Below are positions 7,307 to 15,507 of a stretch of 64,000 bases of DNA, one piece after another; the stretch's first letter is position 1; every line of letters starts with the position of its first letter. The stretch is from NCBI GenBank assembly GCA_000435515.1, contig FR884184.1, forward strand, positions 48,829 to 112,828. Reading direction: 5' to 3'. Made by a program: the position numbers and the translations under genes. Under the pieces are notes generated by a model that was not told the DNA's origin, did not search any database, and saw only the letters and a list, made by a program, of their open reading frames with translations. This DNA comes from Firmicutes bacterium CAG:582 (GTDB lineage Bacteria > Bacillota_I > Bacilli_A > RF39 > UBA660).

Positions 7307-9097
7307 ATGCAAAATGAAAAAATTCATGAAAAACTAAAACTTGTGCCACATTTACCAGGTAGCTATCAAATGAAGGATAAAAATGGGATAATAATATATG
7401 TTGGTAAGGCAAAAGATTTAAAAAATAGATTGTCTTCATACTTTAATGGTCGAGTTACAGGCAAAACTAAAAAGTTAGTTTCAGAGATTGATACTTTTGA
7501 ATATATTGTTACAACAAGCGAATTGGAGTCATTTATTCTAGAAATAAATTTAATAAAAAAATATGATCCAAAATATAATATTTTACTTAAAGATGATAAA
7601 AGTTATCCATACATTGAATATAAAAGGAAACCTTATCCAACAGTTAAAGTTGTTAGATATCTTAACGTCAAAAAAAGAGAAAATAAACATTTATTTGGAC
7701 CTTATGTAAATGCATCAGCAGCTAGAAAAATGGTAAACTTAATAAATAGACTGTATCCTTTAAAAAAATGCTTAAATGGAAGAGATTTGTGTTTATATTA
7801 TCACATTCATGAATGTTTAGGTTACTGTGTTAAAAAGATTGATGAAGAAACAATTGATAATATGGAAAAACAAATTCTTGGTTTTCTAAATGGAAATGAT
7901 TCAATTATTATTGATAAACTGATGGAACAAATAACTCTTGCTAGTGAAAATATGAATTATGAACTTGCTTTAGAACTTAAACAAGATCTTGAATATATAA
8001 AAGTAATACAAGAAAAACAAAGAGTAGAAATAAGTGATAGATCAAGTATGGATTTTATCAATTATTATTTTGAATCAGGTTTTATTTCAATTGAAATTTT
8101 CTTTATAAGAGCTGGAAAATTGGTCGGTGGAAGAAATAAAATAATACCAGTTGTAAGTGACGATGCAATAAGTGATTTAGAGTCTTCGATTGCTGTTTTC
8201 TATACTAAAAATGAAGTACCTAAATCAATTATTGTTAATAAGGATATGAATACTGAAATTTTATCTGATGCTATTGGAACAAAAGTAATAACAGTTGAAA
8301 AAGGCGATAAAAAGACTTTACTTGATATGGCATATAACAATGCAAAAATCAATTTGAAAAACAATTTTCAAACAATTCAAAATAAGATTGAACGTACAAG
8401 TGGAGCTAATGAAGAATTAGAAAAACTTTTAGGTATGAAAATCAATAGAATTGATTCTTTTGATAACTCAAACTTGTTTGGTACATTTGCAGTATCGGGA
8501 ATGGTTGTTTTTAAAGATGGGCTTCCTTCTAAAAAGGATTATCGTAAATATAAAGTAAGTGTAGATAAAAATGATGATTATAATACAATGAAAGAAGTTA
8601 CTTATAGAAGATATTACCGCGCTTTAGTAGAACATGGGGAAATGCCTGATCTAATATTAGTTGATGGTGGAATAAACCAAATCCATGCCGTAAAAGACAC
8701 GATTGACTCTTTACATTTGAATATAAAAGTTTGTGGTCTTGTAAAAAATGATAAACATAGAACTAATGAACTTTTAGATGGAGATACTTTGGAATCCTAT
8801 AAAATTGATTATACATCTAATTTGTTCCATTATTTAACACGTATTCAAGATGAAGTTCATAGATTTACAATCAATTATCACAGGGAACTTAGAAGTAAAG
8901 GTTCAATTAAGAGCTTGCTTGATAATGTTGAAGGTATTGGAGATGTAAGAAAAAAGGAACTTATGAAAAAGTATGGTTCTGTTAAAAAAATTAATGAAGC
9001 AAGTATTGAAGAATTGGACGAAATATTACCTCATAAAGTAAGTGAGTATTTGAAAAACTATTTGAATTCATTTTATAGTAAAGATGAAGAACAATAA
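7307..9097 (+). CDS. uvrC: UvrABC excinuclease subunit C
   Basis: 596 residues, full length. It makes both incisions during nucleotide excision repair. The GIY-YIG domain opens the protein (GSYQMKDKNGIIIYVGKAKDLKNR, about 17-40), the UVR motif lies near 200-235, the RNase H-like C-terminal nuclease contains the segment RIDSFDNSNLFG (about 385) and VDGG (about 453), and a helix-hairpin-helix closes the protein (NVEGIGDVRKKELMKKYGS). Preceded by an extended -10 promoter and transcribed alone or with the next small membrane-protein gene. Confidence 0.96.
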   Translation: MQNEKIHEKLKLVPHLPGSYQMKDKNGIIIYVGKAKDLKNRLSSYFNGRVTGKTKKLVSEIDTFEYIVTTSELESFILEINLIKKYDPKYNILLKDDKSYPYIEYKRKPYPTVKVVRYLNVKKRENKHLFGPYVNASAARKMVNLINRLYPLKKCLNGRDLCLYYHIHECLGYCVKKIDEETIDNMEKQILGFLNGNDSIIIDKLMEQITLASENMNYELALELKQDLEYIKVIQEKQRVEISDRSSMDFINYYFESGFISIEIFFIRAGKLVGGRNKIIPVVSDDAISDLESSIAVFYTKNEVPKSIIVNKDMNTEILSDAIGTKVITVEKGDKKTLLDMAYNNAKINLKNNFQTIQNKIERTSGANEELEKLLGMKINRIDSFDNSNLFGTFAVSGMVVFKDGLPSKKDYRKYKVSVDKNDDYNTMKEVTYRRYYRALVEHGEMPDLILVDGGINQIHAVKDTIDSLHLNIKVCGLVKNDKHRTNELLDGDTLESYKIDYTSNLFHYLTRIQDEVHRFTINYHRELRSKGSIKSLLDNVEGIGDVRKKELMKKYGSVKKINEASIEELDEILPHKVSEYLKNYLNSFYSKDEEQ

Positions 9098-9150
9098 AAA
9101 TTTCTTGAACCATATGTTTATTTATTATAAAATTATTATAGGTGAGGAAT

Positions 9151-9594
9151 ATGAGTAAAGATTTATATAAAAGTAGAAGAATGTATCAAAATCCAATAGT
9201 TTTAATTATAGCAGTTGTCTGTGCAATGATTTTAGCTATATTCGTTATAGATATAGTTTCTAAAAAGGTTTCAATTGCTAAAATAGATAATGATACTAAA
9301 ACTGTTTTAAAAGATATCATGGAAGTTGAATCAGAAAAGAGAAAAGAAGTAGCTGAAGAAAAACTGAAAAAACTTGGAAATAATTCTCCAAGTATAAATA
9401 TTATTGAAAATGGTGATGTACTTGTTTTAATCAATAATTCTTCTTACTTTACAATTGTTGGAGAATTGTTTAAGAAACCTAAGTATTATACAGCATCATT
9501 TAAAGCCTCTTACAACGATTATCATGAAATAGTAGTGGAAAAGTATGATGATGGTCTAAACGACTCTAAAAACGATGATATAATAATAAAATAA
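9151..9594 (+). CDS. Single-pass membrane protein of unknown function
   Basis: 147 residues from the ATG at 9151 (ribosome site AGGTGAGG just before it; a GTG at 9142 lies inside that site and is unlikely). After a short basic tail comes one TM helix (about 14-34), then a charged, coiled-coil-like Lys/Glu stretch and a small beta-rich domain ending in an Asp-rich tail. I do not recognise a family. Its last codons and stop lie inside the first copy of the 32-bp direct repeat. Confidence 0.6.
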   Translation: MSKDLYKSRRMYQNPIVLIIAVVCAMILAIFVIDIVSKKVSIAKIDNDTKTVLKDIMEVESEKRKEVAEEKLKKLGNNSPSINIIENGDVLVLINNSSYFTIVGELFKKPKYYTASFKASYNDYHEIVVEKYDDGLNDSKNDDIIIK

Positions 9595-9619
9595 GATATT
9601 CGTGTGAATATCTTTTTAT
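9588..9619 (+). repeat. 32-bp direct repeat, left copy (contains a terminator)
   Basis: These 32 bases are repeated without mismatch at 10491-10522. The core is a terminator hairpin, GATATTC-GTGT-GAATATC followed by TTTTT. The left copy holds the end of the preceding gene. Confidence 0.9.
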
Positions 9620-9646
9620 GTAAAACAATAAAGGTAGGGGATTTTG

Positions 9647-10510
9647 ATGATGCAAACAAATACATATATTGAAAGAATAAATAAAGTGAATATTATTATG
9701 AAAATTTTGGACTCAACTCATGTTATATATACTGGAGAAATGAAAAAGATTGATATAAATGGTTTTAATAAAAGATCACAATCAAAATATATAACAGAAA
9801 AAATTGTCGCTGATTTCGAATTAATTAATAAACTGATTGATGATTATGACTTAATTAATGCTGCTACTATTTTAAGAGCAACACTGGAAAATATTTTTTA
9901 TATTATTGCAGTTAATTATGATAAGAAATTAAAAATTTCATTGGACACTACTATTTCTGATTTTCGAAAAGTTCTTAAAGAGAACGAAAACGATTGTTTT
10001 TTTAATAATATAGACTTAGATTCTTTAAACCGTGCTTATAAGCAATTATGTAAATTTGTTCATCCGTGTTCTATGAAAGAATACTTATCTTGTTTAACAA
10101 ATACTAAAAAGTATAGAAAATATATGCATAACAATATTAAACATATAATGGTTACTATAGAGTATATTTATTTGTCATTTTTATATAAAAATAATGTTGA
10201 TTCTCTTTATTCAGTTACCATGCAATTAGCTGTTTTTGCAAATTTTTATAACGTTTCATTATTTCTGCAAGAATCAGAAGGAGATACTTCATTTATAAAA
10301 GAATTTATGTTTAATGACATAGATAATAAATACGTAAAAGAGGTACAAGATACAGTTGAAGAAATAAACGACACTCTAAAATGTGATCCGATGCTGATCG
10401 AAAAGCAAATGAAATTATTGTCTGATGAATTCGATATCTTGGTAGCTCAAACTGAATATTGTGATGTAGTAAATAGTATTTTAAAAAGAAAAAATAAGAT
10501 ATTCGTGTGA
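9647..10510 (+). CDS. Cassette gene: helical protein of unknown function (possibly HEPN/DUF5677-like)
   Basis: 287 residues from the ATG at 9647 (ribosome site AGGTAGGGG six bases upstream). It is almost entirely helical by composition, without a signal peptide or TM helix. The segment ATILRATLENIFYIIAVNYD followed about 80 residues later by KQLCKFVHPC resembles helical HEPN or DUF5677-type proteins, several of which act in phage defence or toxin-antitoxin pairs, but a clear R-x4-6-H motif is not present. The C-terminal residues NKIFV and the TGA stop are encoded by the right-hand direct repeat, so the gene end was made by the insertion junction. Confidence 0.55.
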   Translation: MMQTNTYIERINKVNIIMKILDSTHVIYTGEMKKIDINGFNKRSQSKYITEKIVADFELINKLIDDYDLINAATILRATLENIFYIIAVNYDKKLKISLDTTISDFRKVLKENENDCFFNNIDLDSLNRAYKQLCKFVHPCSMKEYLSCLTNTKKYRKYMHNNIKHIMVTIEYIYLSFLYKNNVDSLYSVTMQLAVFANFYNVSLFLQESEGDTSFIKEFMFNDIDNKYVKEVQDTVEEINDTLKCDPMLIEKQMKLLSDEFDILVAQTEYCDVVNSILKRKNKIFV

Positions 10511-10522
10511 ATATCTTTTTAT
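10491..10522 (+). repeat. 32-bp direct repeat, right copy (contains a terminator)
   Basis: Identical to 9588-9619. Its hairpin terminates the cassette gene and, from the other side, touches the stop codon of the convergent 84-codon gene (stop at 10519-10521). Confidence 0.9.
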
Positions 10523-10773
10523 ATACTTAAAAAGCGTCTATATTTGCTTATTAAATTATTTAGAAATACATAGTTTTCATTGCTGAAATTATTCTTATAT
10601 GGTGCTAAATCAAAACTATTGGGATTCTTTAATACTTGTTTATAGTTACTTTTTATAAATGAATATACAAAATCTATTTCTTTATCAGTTGTTTTAAGAT
10701 GATTTTTATTAGCAAACTTAATAATATCCTCTTTTCTTAAATTGATAATAAAATTTTCTATAATATTATTCAA
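10519..10773 (-). CDS. Small helical protein, possibly DUF2624-like
   Basis: 84 residues, acidic/basic and helical, with the pattern of short helices seen in the Bacillus YqfT/DUF2624 family (about 85 residues). The resemblance is weak and the assignment tentative. The start at 10773 has AGGAGGAAA upstream on the minus strand, a strong ribosome site. It converges on the cassette and shares its right-hand terminator. Confidence 0.5.
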   Translation of the reverse strand: MNNIIENFIINLRKEDIIKFANKNHLKTTDKEIDFVYSFIKSNYKQVLKNPNSFDLAPYKNNFSNENYVFLNNLISKYRRFLSI

Positions 10774-10822
10774 AACATTTCCTCCTCGTTATATTTTATG
10801 TTTTAATGGTTAATATATTAAT

Positions 10823-12745
10823 ATGAAAAGTAAAATATATTTAATTAAAATTTTAATTGTTGTTATTAATATAGTTGTTGTTTGGAGATTATATGATATT
10901 TGTATTGTCAATCATGAAAAATATGAGTATCTTTCTTCAATAACAAATGAAAAAATAATTGAATCTAATACTACTTTAAGAGGTAGAATTTTGGACTGTA
11001 AAGGTAATGTTTTAGTGGATAATAAAGGTATAAAAGTTTTATATTATACTAAAATACCTGAAATAAAACTAAGTGAAGAAATTAAAATTGCTGAAAGTCT
11101 TGCTAAAGTAATTGATTTAAATGATTTTAGAGTTACGGATTTACAAATTAATGAATATGTTTATAAGAAATATAAAACGGATATCGATAAAAGAATTAAT
11201 AAAGAAAAATTAAAGAAATATAATGAAAGAAAGTTAAACGAAAACGATTATTTAAATTATAAATATAGTTTAATAACAAATGAAGAAAAAACAAGTATTT
11301 CTAATCTAGAGGTATATATCTATAATCTTATGAATAGTGGATATAGTTACCAAGATAAAGTTATTAAAAAGAATCTTACCGACGAAGAATTTACTATGAT
11401 CAATGAGATGAATTTAAGTGGAATACGTGTAGATATTGATTATGTTCGAATATATAAATATGATACGTCTTTAAATCAAATTTTTGGCTCTATTGGGCCA
11501 ATCACTAAAGAAAATAAGGCCAAATATCTAAATAATGGATATAAACTTAATTCAATTGTGGGAGTTTCTTTTTTAGAGAAAACTTATGAAAAATATTTGA
11601 AAGGAAGTGCACGTAAATACAAAATAAAAAGTGACAACACATTAGAAGTTGTTGATGAAGGAAAGAAGGGGAATGATTTAGTTTTAACTATCGATATTGA
11701 TAAACAAATTAAAATTGATAATGTTTTAAAAGAGGAAATAATTAATGCCAAAAAGTCTCCTAATACTAAGTATTATAATGGGTCTAATATCGTCGTGAGT
11801 GATCCAACTAATGGACATATTATTGCTATGTCAAGCTATGAGTATAATAATGGTGCTTTGAATTATAATACGATTGGAATATTAAAAAATTCATATACAG
11901 TCGGTTCTGTTGTCAAAGCTGCAAGTATGAGTACACTTTATAAATATAATGCCATACCTGGAGATAGGGTGAGGGATGCATGTGTTAAACTTTTCAGCCA
12001 AAATGAAAAGTGTTCATGGAAAAGTTTAGGCATAATCAATGATATTGATGCTCTAGCTTTTTCTTCTAATTATTATCAATTTTTAGGAGCGATAAAACTA
12101 TCCGGAATGGAATATAAATACAATATGAAATTTAATCCTGCTAGAGATGATTTTAACAAGTATCGTGACTATTTTAAAACTTTAGGATTGGGTAGTAAAA
12201 CAATGATAGATATCGATGGGGAAGATGTTGGAATACTTGGTAGTATGATAAGCGGTGATTTGCTTTTAAATTTAACAATTGGTCAATACGATACTTATAC
12301 AACATTAATGCTAAATAATTATATTGCGACTATAGCAAATGGGAAATGCCGCTATAAACTAAAAATTGCTGATAGTATTGTTGATGAATCTTCTAATAAA
12401 CGAGTTATCAATAAGGATGAGATACTTAATAACTATGAAATAAGTGATGAAAATTACACAAGGATTAAGGCAGGACTAAGAAAAGTTGTTACAAATGGAA
12501 CAGCTGCTTACTATATGGATAAAAAATACAATGCAAGTGGAAAAACAGGAACAAGTGAAACGTTTTATGGCGGAGCAAACACTTATACAAAATCATTTAT
12601 AGCATACTTTCCAAGTGATGATCCAAAATATGCTCTAACTATTATTTCACCTAATATTTCTTATAAAAATAGTACAAGTAATTACAAATATCCTATAAAT
12701 AGTAAACTATCTAGGAAAATTGCTAATATTTTGTTTGAAAATTAA
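10823..12745 (+). CDS. Class B penicillin-binding protein (PBP2/FtsI type transpeptidase)
   Basis: 640 residues. One N-terminal TM helix (about 5-25) anchors it, followed by the PBP dimerisation/pedestal domain with the conserved RGRILDCKGNVL (about 53-64), and a transpeptidase domain with all three active-site motifs: S362-V-V-K365, S414-S-N416 and K574-T-G576. It crosslinks peptidoglycan and is the target of beta-lactams. Cell-division (FtsI) versus elongation (PBP2) roles cannot be decided, since no ftsW/rodA or PASTA domain is nearby. Its presence shows that this organism makes a cell wall, unlike true mycoplasmas. Confidence 0.92.
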   Translation: MKSKIYLIKILIVVINIVVVWRLYDICIVNHEKYEYLSSITNEKIIESNTTLRGRILDCKGNVLVDNKGIKVLYYTKIPEIKLSEEIKIAESLAKVIDLNDFRVTDLQINEYVYKKYKTDIDKRINKEKLKKYNERKLNENDYLNYKYSLITNEEKTSISNLEVYIYNLMNSGYSYQDKVIKKNLTDEEFTMINEMNLSGIRVDIDYVRIYKYDTSLNQIFGSIGPITKENKAKYLNNGYKLNSIVGVSFLEKTYEKYLKGSARKYKIKSDNTLEVVDEGKKGNDLVLTIDIDKQIKIDNVLKEEIINAKKSPNTKYYNGSNIVVSDPTNGHIIAMSSYEYNNGALNYNTIGILKNSYTVGSVVKAASMSTLYKYNAIPGDRVRDACVKLFSQNEKCSWKSLGIINDIDALAFSSNYYQFLGAIKLSGMEYKYNMKFNPARDDFNKYRDYFKTLGLGSKTMIDIDGEDVGILGSMISGDLLLNLTIGQYDTYTTLMLNNYIATIANGKCRYKLKIADSIVDESSNKRVINKDEILNNYEISDENYTRIKAGLRKVVTNGTAAYYMDKKYNASGKTGTSETFYGGANTYTKSFIAYFPSDDPKYALTIISPNISYKNSTSNYKYPINSKLSRKIANILFEN

Positions 12746-12798
12746 CTATATATATGCTAAAATACTTATAGTTTACAAGTGAGGAGGCTAGATTTTTT

Positions 12799-12978
12799 AT
12801 GGCAAAAGGAAAAACAGATGCTAGAACACCAATTGGATTAAAATGTACTAAATGTGGTTATATGATTAGACATACTGAAAAAAACACAAAAAATACTACT
12901 GAGAAATTAGAATTAAATAAATATTGTCCAAAATGTAAATCAGTACAAGTATTTAAAGAAGCAAAAATTGGTAAATAG
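12799..12978 (+). CDS. rpmG: Ribosomal protein bL33 (zinc-ribbon form)
   Basis: 59 residues from the ATG at 12799, with GAGGAGG upstream. Two CxxC pairs, C16-x2-C19 and C43-x2-C46, make this the zinc-binding (C+) version of large-subunit protein L33; the rest matches the family (RTPIGLKCTKCGY, then LNKYCPKCK). The gene starts a short unit with the 56-codon ORF and efp. Confidence 0.93.
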   Translation: MAKGKTDARTPIGLKCTKCGYMIRHTEKNTKNTTEKLELNKYCPKCKSVQVFKEAKIGK

Positions 12979-12989
12979 AGGGATAATAC

Positions 12990-13160
12990 ATGAGTTATAT
13001 TTATCATGGAACTATGCAAGATGTAATAGATTATGCTGAACTAATAAAACTTCAAGCTGGTTATTATTCTAAACCAAAAAAAGTTGTTTGCTCACGTAAA
13101 TCAAAATACAGCGTTGCTAAAAAATCAAATAGAAAAGTTTTAAGAAGAAAAATATATTAA
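12990..13160 (+). CDS. Small basic protein between rpmG and efp
   Basis: 56 residues. The start ATG at 12990 has GAGGG about nine bases upstream, and the gene lies between rpmG (11-base gap) and efp (13-base gap). The N-terminal third is mixed (MSYIYHGTMQDVIDYAELIK) and the last 25 residues are strongly Lys/Arg/Ser rich, as in small RNA-binding or ribosomal proteins. I do not recognise the family. Tight spacing between two translation genes suggests a translation-related role, by inference only. Confidence 0.7.
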   Translation: MSYIYHGTMQDVIDYAELIKLQAGYYSKPKKVVCSRKSKYSVAKKSNRKVLRRKIY

Positions 13161-13173
13161 AAGGAGGATTTTC

Positions 13174-13734
13174 ATGAACATTAACATTAACGATATTAAA
13201 AACGGAATGACAATTATTATTGATGGAAAATTATGTTTAATTGAAGAATTCCAACACGTTAAACCTGGTAAGGGTTCAGCATTCATGAAGATGAAATTAA
13301 GAAACCTAAGAACTGGTGCTTTAGTTGAAGATACTTATAATACTAATATTAAGATCGAAAGAGCTAGAGTAGATAGACTTCCTATGCAATATTTATATTC
13401 AATGGGAGATAATTATGTTTTTATGAATAATGAAACTTATGAGCAATTAGAAATTCCTGCTGAAAAGTTAAAAGATCAAATTAAATTCTTAAAAGAAGGT
13501 CTTGAAATAACTATTACGATGTATGAAGGTGAAATTCTTGGAATTACTTTACCTGAAAAAATCGAATTTGAAATAGTTGAAACTAGTGAAGCAGTAAAAG
13601 GAAATACAACAAATAATGCTCAAAAAGATGCCAAAATAGAAACAGGATATGTTGTTAAAGTTCCATTATTTATTAATCAAGGAGAAAAAATACTTATTTC
13701 AACTGCTGATGGTAAGTATGCTGGAAGAGCTTAG
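13174..13734 (+). CDS. efp: Elongation factor P
   Basis: 186 residues, standard length, with the three beta-barrel domains. It rescues ribosomes stalled at polyproline. The loop that enters the peptidyl-transferase centre is VKPGKGSAF, with K33 at the position modified in many bacteria. No lysine-modification gene (epmA/epmB) or rhamnosyltransferase (earP) lies in this window. AAGGAGG precedes the start. Confidence 0.97.
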   Translation: MNININDIKNGMTIIIDGKLCLIEEFQHVKPGKGSAFMKMKLRNLRTGALVEDTYNTNIKIERARVDRLPMQYLYSMGDNYVFMNNETYEQLEIPAEKLKDQIKFLKEGLEITITMYEGEILGITLPEKIEFEIVETSEAVKGNTTNNAQKDAKIETGYVVKVPLFINQGEKILISTADGKYAGRA

Positions 13735-13751
13735 TAATGGCTCTTTTTTTA
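13726..13751 (+). terminator. Terminator after efp
   Basis: AGAGC (13726-13730) pairs with GCTCT (13740-13744), then eight T. The efp stop is in the loop. Confidence 0.8.
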
Positions 13752-13770
13752 TGAAATAGTTGCTAAAGTA

Positions 13771-13811
13771 TGTGTAAAGTATTGACACATTATTAAAAAT
13801 TTTGTTATGAT
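13771..13811 (+). promoter_or_regulatory. Promoter with an inverted repeat over the -35
   Basis: TTGACA (13782-13787), 18 bases, TATGAT (13806-13811). The inverted repeat ATGTGT-N9-ACACAT (13770-13790) covers the -35 box. Since the gene behind it encodes an HTH protein, this is a candidate autoregulatory operator; the regulation itself is inference. Confidence 0.6.
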
Positions 13812-13843
13812 TGATATGTAAAATAGAGAAGGGACTTGACGTA

Positions 13844-14614
13844 ATGAAAGAGTTAAATAGATTATTAAGTGAGTTGGGTATATCGAAAGTTAGACTAGCA
13901 AAATATCTTGGAGTTTCAAGACAAATGGTTTATAATTATTTGGAATTTGAAAGTTTAAACAAATGGCCAAAAGAAAAAAAGATTTTACTATTAAAATTAT
14001 TGGATATTGAAGATGGTGATGATGACACTATTGCAAAAATCAAGGTTAATACGGAATATTTGCTTGCAGTAGAGGATAGACTTAATGATGGTGTAAAAGA
14101 AAATCATGATAATGAGTTCTTGGATCTTAAAGGATTAAAAAAGGAAGAGCAAGCTTTAGTAAGTGATATTACATTCTTGATTAAGGAAAAATTAACTGAT
14201 GATAATCACGAGGAAAATTTCTACGCTTTACAATACGTATATCATATGTTACAAAGTATGGATAATATTCCAGAAATTAAATATTTATTGGCTTATCTAT
14301 CTAAATCTACTGGTTTTACATCACCTAATGTATTTAAATTTAATGAGGATAAACAATTTATATTTGAAGGTATAATTCATTCTGCATTCTCTTTATATAA
14401 CAGTGGGGGAGCTAGCAAGACAAAAGTTATAGAATCTCGTAATAGATTCATTGAAGATCTTGAAGAGAAAAAAGAAGAAGTTCTTACACGTACTCAACAA
14501 TTAAACACTGTTAGAGTTCAAGCTTTAAGAGAACTTGGATATAATGCAATTAATCCAGATAATGCAGCCGAAGTTTTTGAAAAGATTGCTGAAATTCAAT
14601 CAAGAAAAGTATAA
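13844..14614 (+). CDS. HTH (XRE-like) DNA-binding protein
   Basis: 256 residues from the ATG at 13844 (AAGGG about ten bases upstream); an in-frame TTG at 13811 lies within the -10 box and is excluded. Residues about 10-35 form a helix-turn-helix (ISKVRLAKYLGVSRQMVYNYL). The remaining 200 residues are mostly helical and Glu/Lys rich, with no recognisable ligand or enzyme domain; a long charged helix spans about 205-235. It stands alone between two terminators. Likely a transcriptional regulator; target unknown. Confidence 0.75.
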   Translation: MKELNRLLSELGISKVRLAKYLGVSRQMVYNYLEFESLNKWPKEKKILLLKLLDIEDGDDDTIAKIKVNTEYLLAVEDRLNDGVKENHDNEFLDLKGLKKEEQALVSDITFLIKEKLTDDNHEENFYALQYVYHMLQSMDNIPEIKYLLAYLSKSTGFTSPNVFKFNEDKQFIFEGIIHSAFSLYNSGGASKTKVIESRNRFIEDLEEKKEEVLTRTQQLNTVRVQALRELGYNAINPDNAAEVFEKIAEIQSRKV

Positions 14615-14633
14615 ACCTACTTTTCTTTTTATT
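14603..14633 (+). terminator. Terminator after the HTH gene
   Basis: Perfect 9-base arms AGAAAAGTA (14603-14611) and TACTTTTCT (14618-14626) with a T-rich tail. Confidence 0.8.
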
Positions 14634-14956
14634 TTGCTCTACTTCCCCTACCTACTTTGTTTTTAAATAGAGGAGAGTGCTTTTTATTATTTTATTTGTT
14701 AGTATGAATTACATATAGAGAAGTACTAAGAATATAAAAATAGAAGGTGTTATTAATGATATTTTTCATAATATAAATAATAATAAAATGTATTTATATT
14801 AGCAAGGTTAATAACTAACAATCTTTTATTTAAAAATATACAAGTTAACATAATATATATTATATGAAGTTATATATTCTTTGAAATATTATTTATAGTT
14901 ATTCATATTTAATTATTAATTCTAACTTATATATTTATTACTTATATTGTTTATTA
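14634..14956. other. AT-rich intergenic stretch without recognised features
   Basis: About 320 very AT-rich bases. Short ORFs here have six codons or fewer and poor ribosome sites. I see no repeat, tRNA or structured RNA of note. Confidence 0.6.
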
Positions 14957-14986
14957 TAAAAAAAACTATATAGTTAACTATATAGT
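14957..14986 (-). terminator. Palindromic terminator for the DUF4190 gene
   Basis: A perfect 22-base palindrome (14965-14986, ACTATATAG-TTAA-CTATATAGT) is followed on the minus strand by a run of T (A-run at 14957-14965 on +). It lies about 40 bases beyond the stop of the 15025-15402 gene. Confidence 0.65.
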
Positions 14987-15024
14987 ATATTTTTGCTTTT
15001 GATTTAAACTAAAAACGTTTTAAA

Positions 15025-15402
15025 TTATTTTTCACATAATATTTTTTTTGTAATATCATATTCATTATCATATTTGCAAACACTGTAATCATCATCATAA
15101 GATTTACAATCATATGCATAAGAACATTTATTATCAAGGTCATCATTGATGTAATAATCAATTTCTTCAACTACTCCATTTATAAAATATATTATAATAG
15201 GGAAGAGTAAAATAAAAATTACTAAGAATATCATTTTAAGCGCTGATATTACAATACCTGCTATAGCAAGCCCACTACCACCCTCCTCTACTCTTTTTGC
15301 TTGAATTAAACCAATGATTGATAATACTAATCCAGCAAAGCTTGAAACAAATGCTAATACAAACCCTAATATACAAATGCTATTAGTTCTCTTTTTCTCC
15401 AT
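15025..15402 (-). CDS. DUF4190 membrane protein with acidic Cys-rich tail
   Basis: 125 residues from the ATG at 15402, which has AAAGGA about eight bases upstream; an upstream in-frame start at 15432 lies over the promoter. Two TM helices (about 8-30 and 46-75) surround the typical DUF4190 turn (IGLIQAKRVEEGGSGLAIAGIVIS). The external C-terminal tail of about 50 residues is rich in Asp, Tyr and Cys (four Cys), which is unusual and might form disulfides or bind metal; it is next to a ZIP metal transporter. Function unknown. Confidence 0.8.
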   Translation of the reverse strand: MEKKRTNSICILGFVLAFVSSFAGLVLSIIGLIQAKRVEEGGSGLAIAGIVISALKMIFLVIFILLFPIIIYFINGVVEEIDYYINDDLDNKCSYAYDCKSYDDDYSVCKYDNEYDITKKILCEK

Positions 15403-15417
15403 AACTTCACGTCCTTT

Positions 15418-15451
15418 ATTATACTTTATCATATATTTCTCGCGTAACGCG
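15418..15451 (-). promoter_or_regulatory. Promoter with CGCG inverted repeat before the DUF4190 gene
   Basis: TATAAT on the minus strand (15418-15423) lies 16 bases before the ATG. The 11-base palindrome CGCGTAACGCG (15441-15451), strikingly GC-rich for this window, lies where the -35 should be, so it may be an operator. The binding protein is unknown. Confidence 0.4.
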
Positions 15452-15507
15452 CGTGATATGCAAATCCCTCGATGATATTATAGCAAATTCATGGTAAAAA
15501 TCTAGTA

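Larger units (their letters stand above)
9588..10522 (+). mobile_element. Putative 903-bp single-gene cassette bounded by 32-bp direct repeats
   Basis: The two exact copies of a 32-bp terminator-containing repeat start 903 bases apart and enclose one gene. Removing one copy plus the enclosed gene would restore a simple arrangement: the upstream membrane-protein gene, one terminator and the convergent 84-codon gene. No transposase or recombinase lies inside, so this would be a passive cassette moved by a recombinase elsewhere, or the result of homologous or site-specific recombination at the repeat. The element interpretation is inference; the repeat is direct observation. Confidence 0.55.

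Noticed and set aside
14634..14956. AT-rich gap considered as an origin or regulatory RNA
   Set aside because: No DnaA-box clusters, iterons or stable structures visible; only low-complexity A/T.
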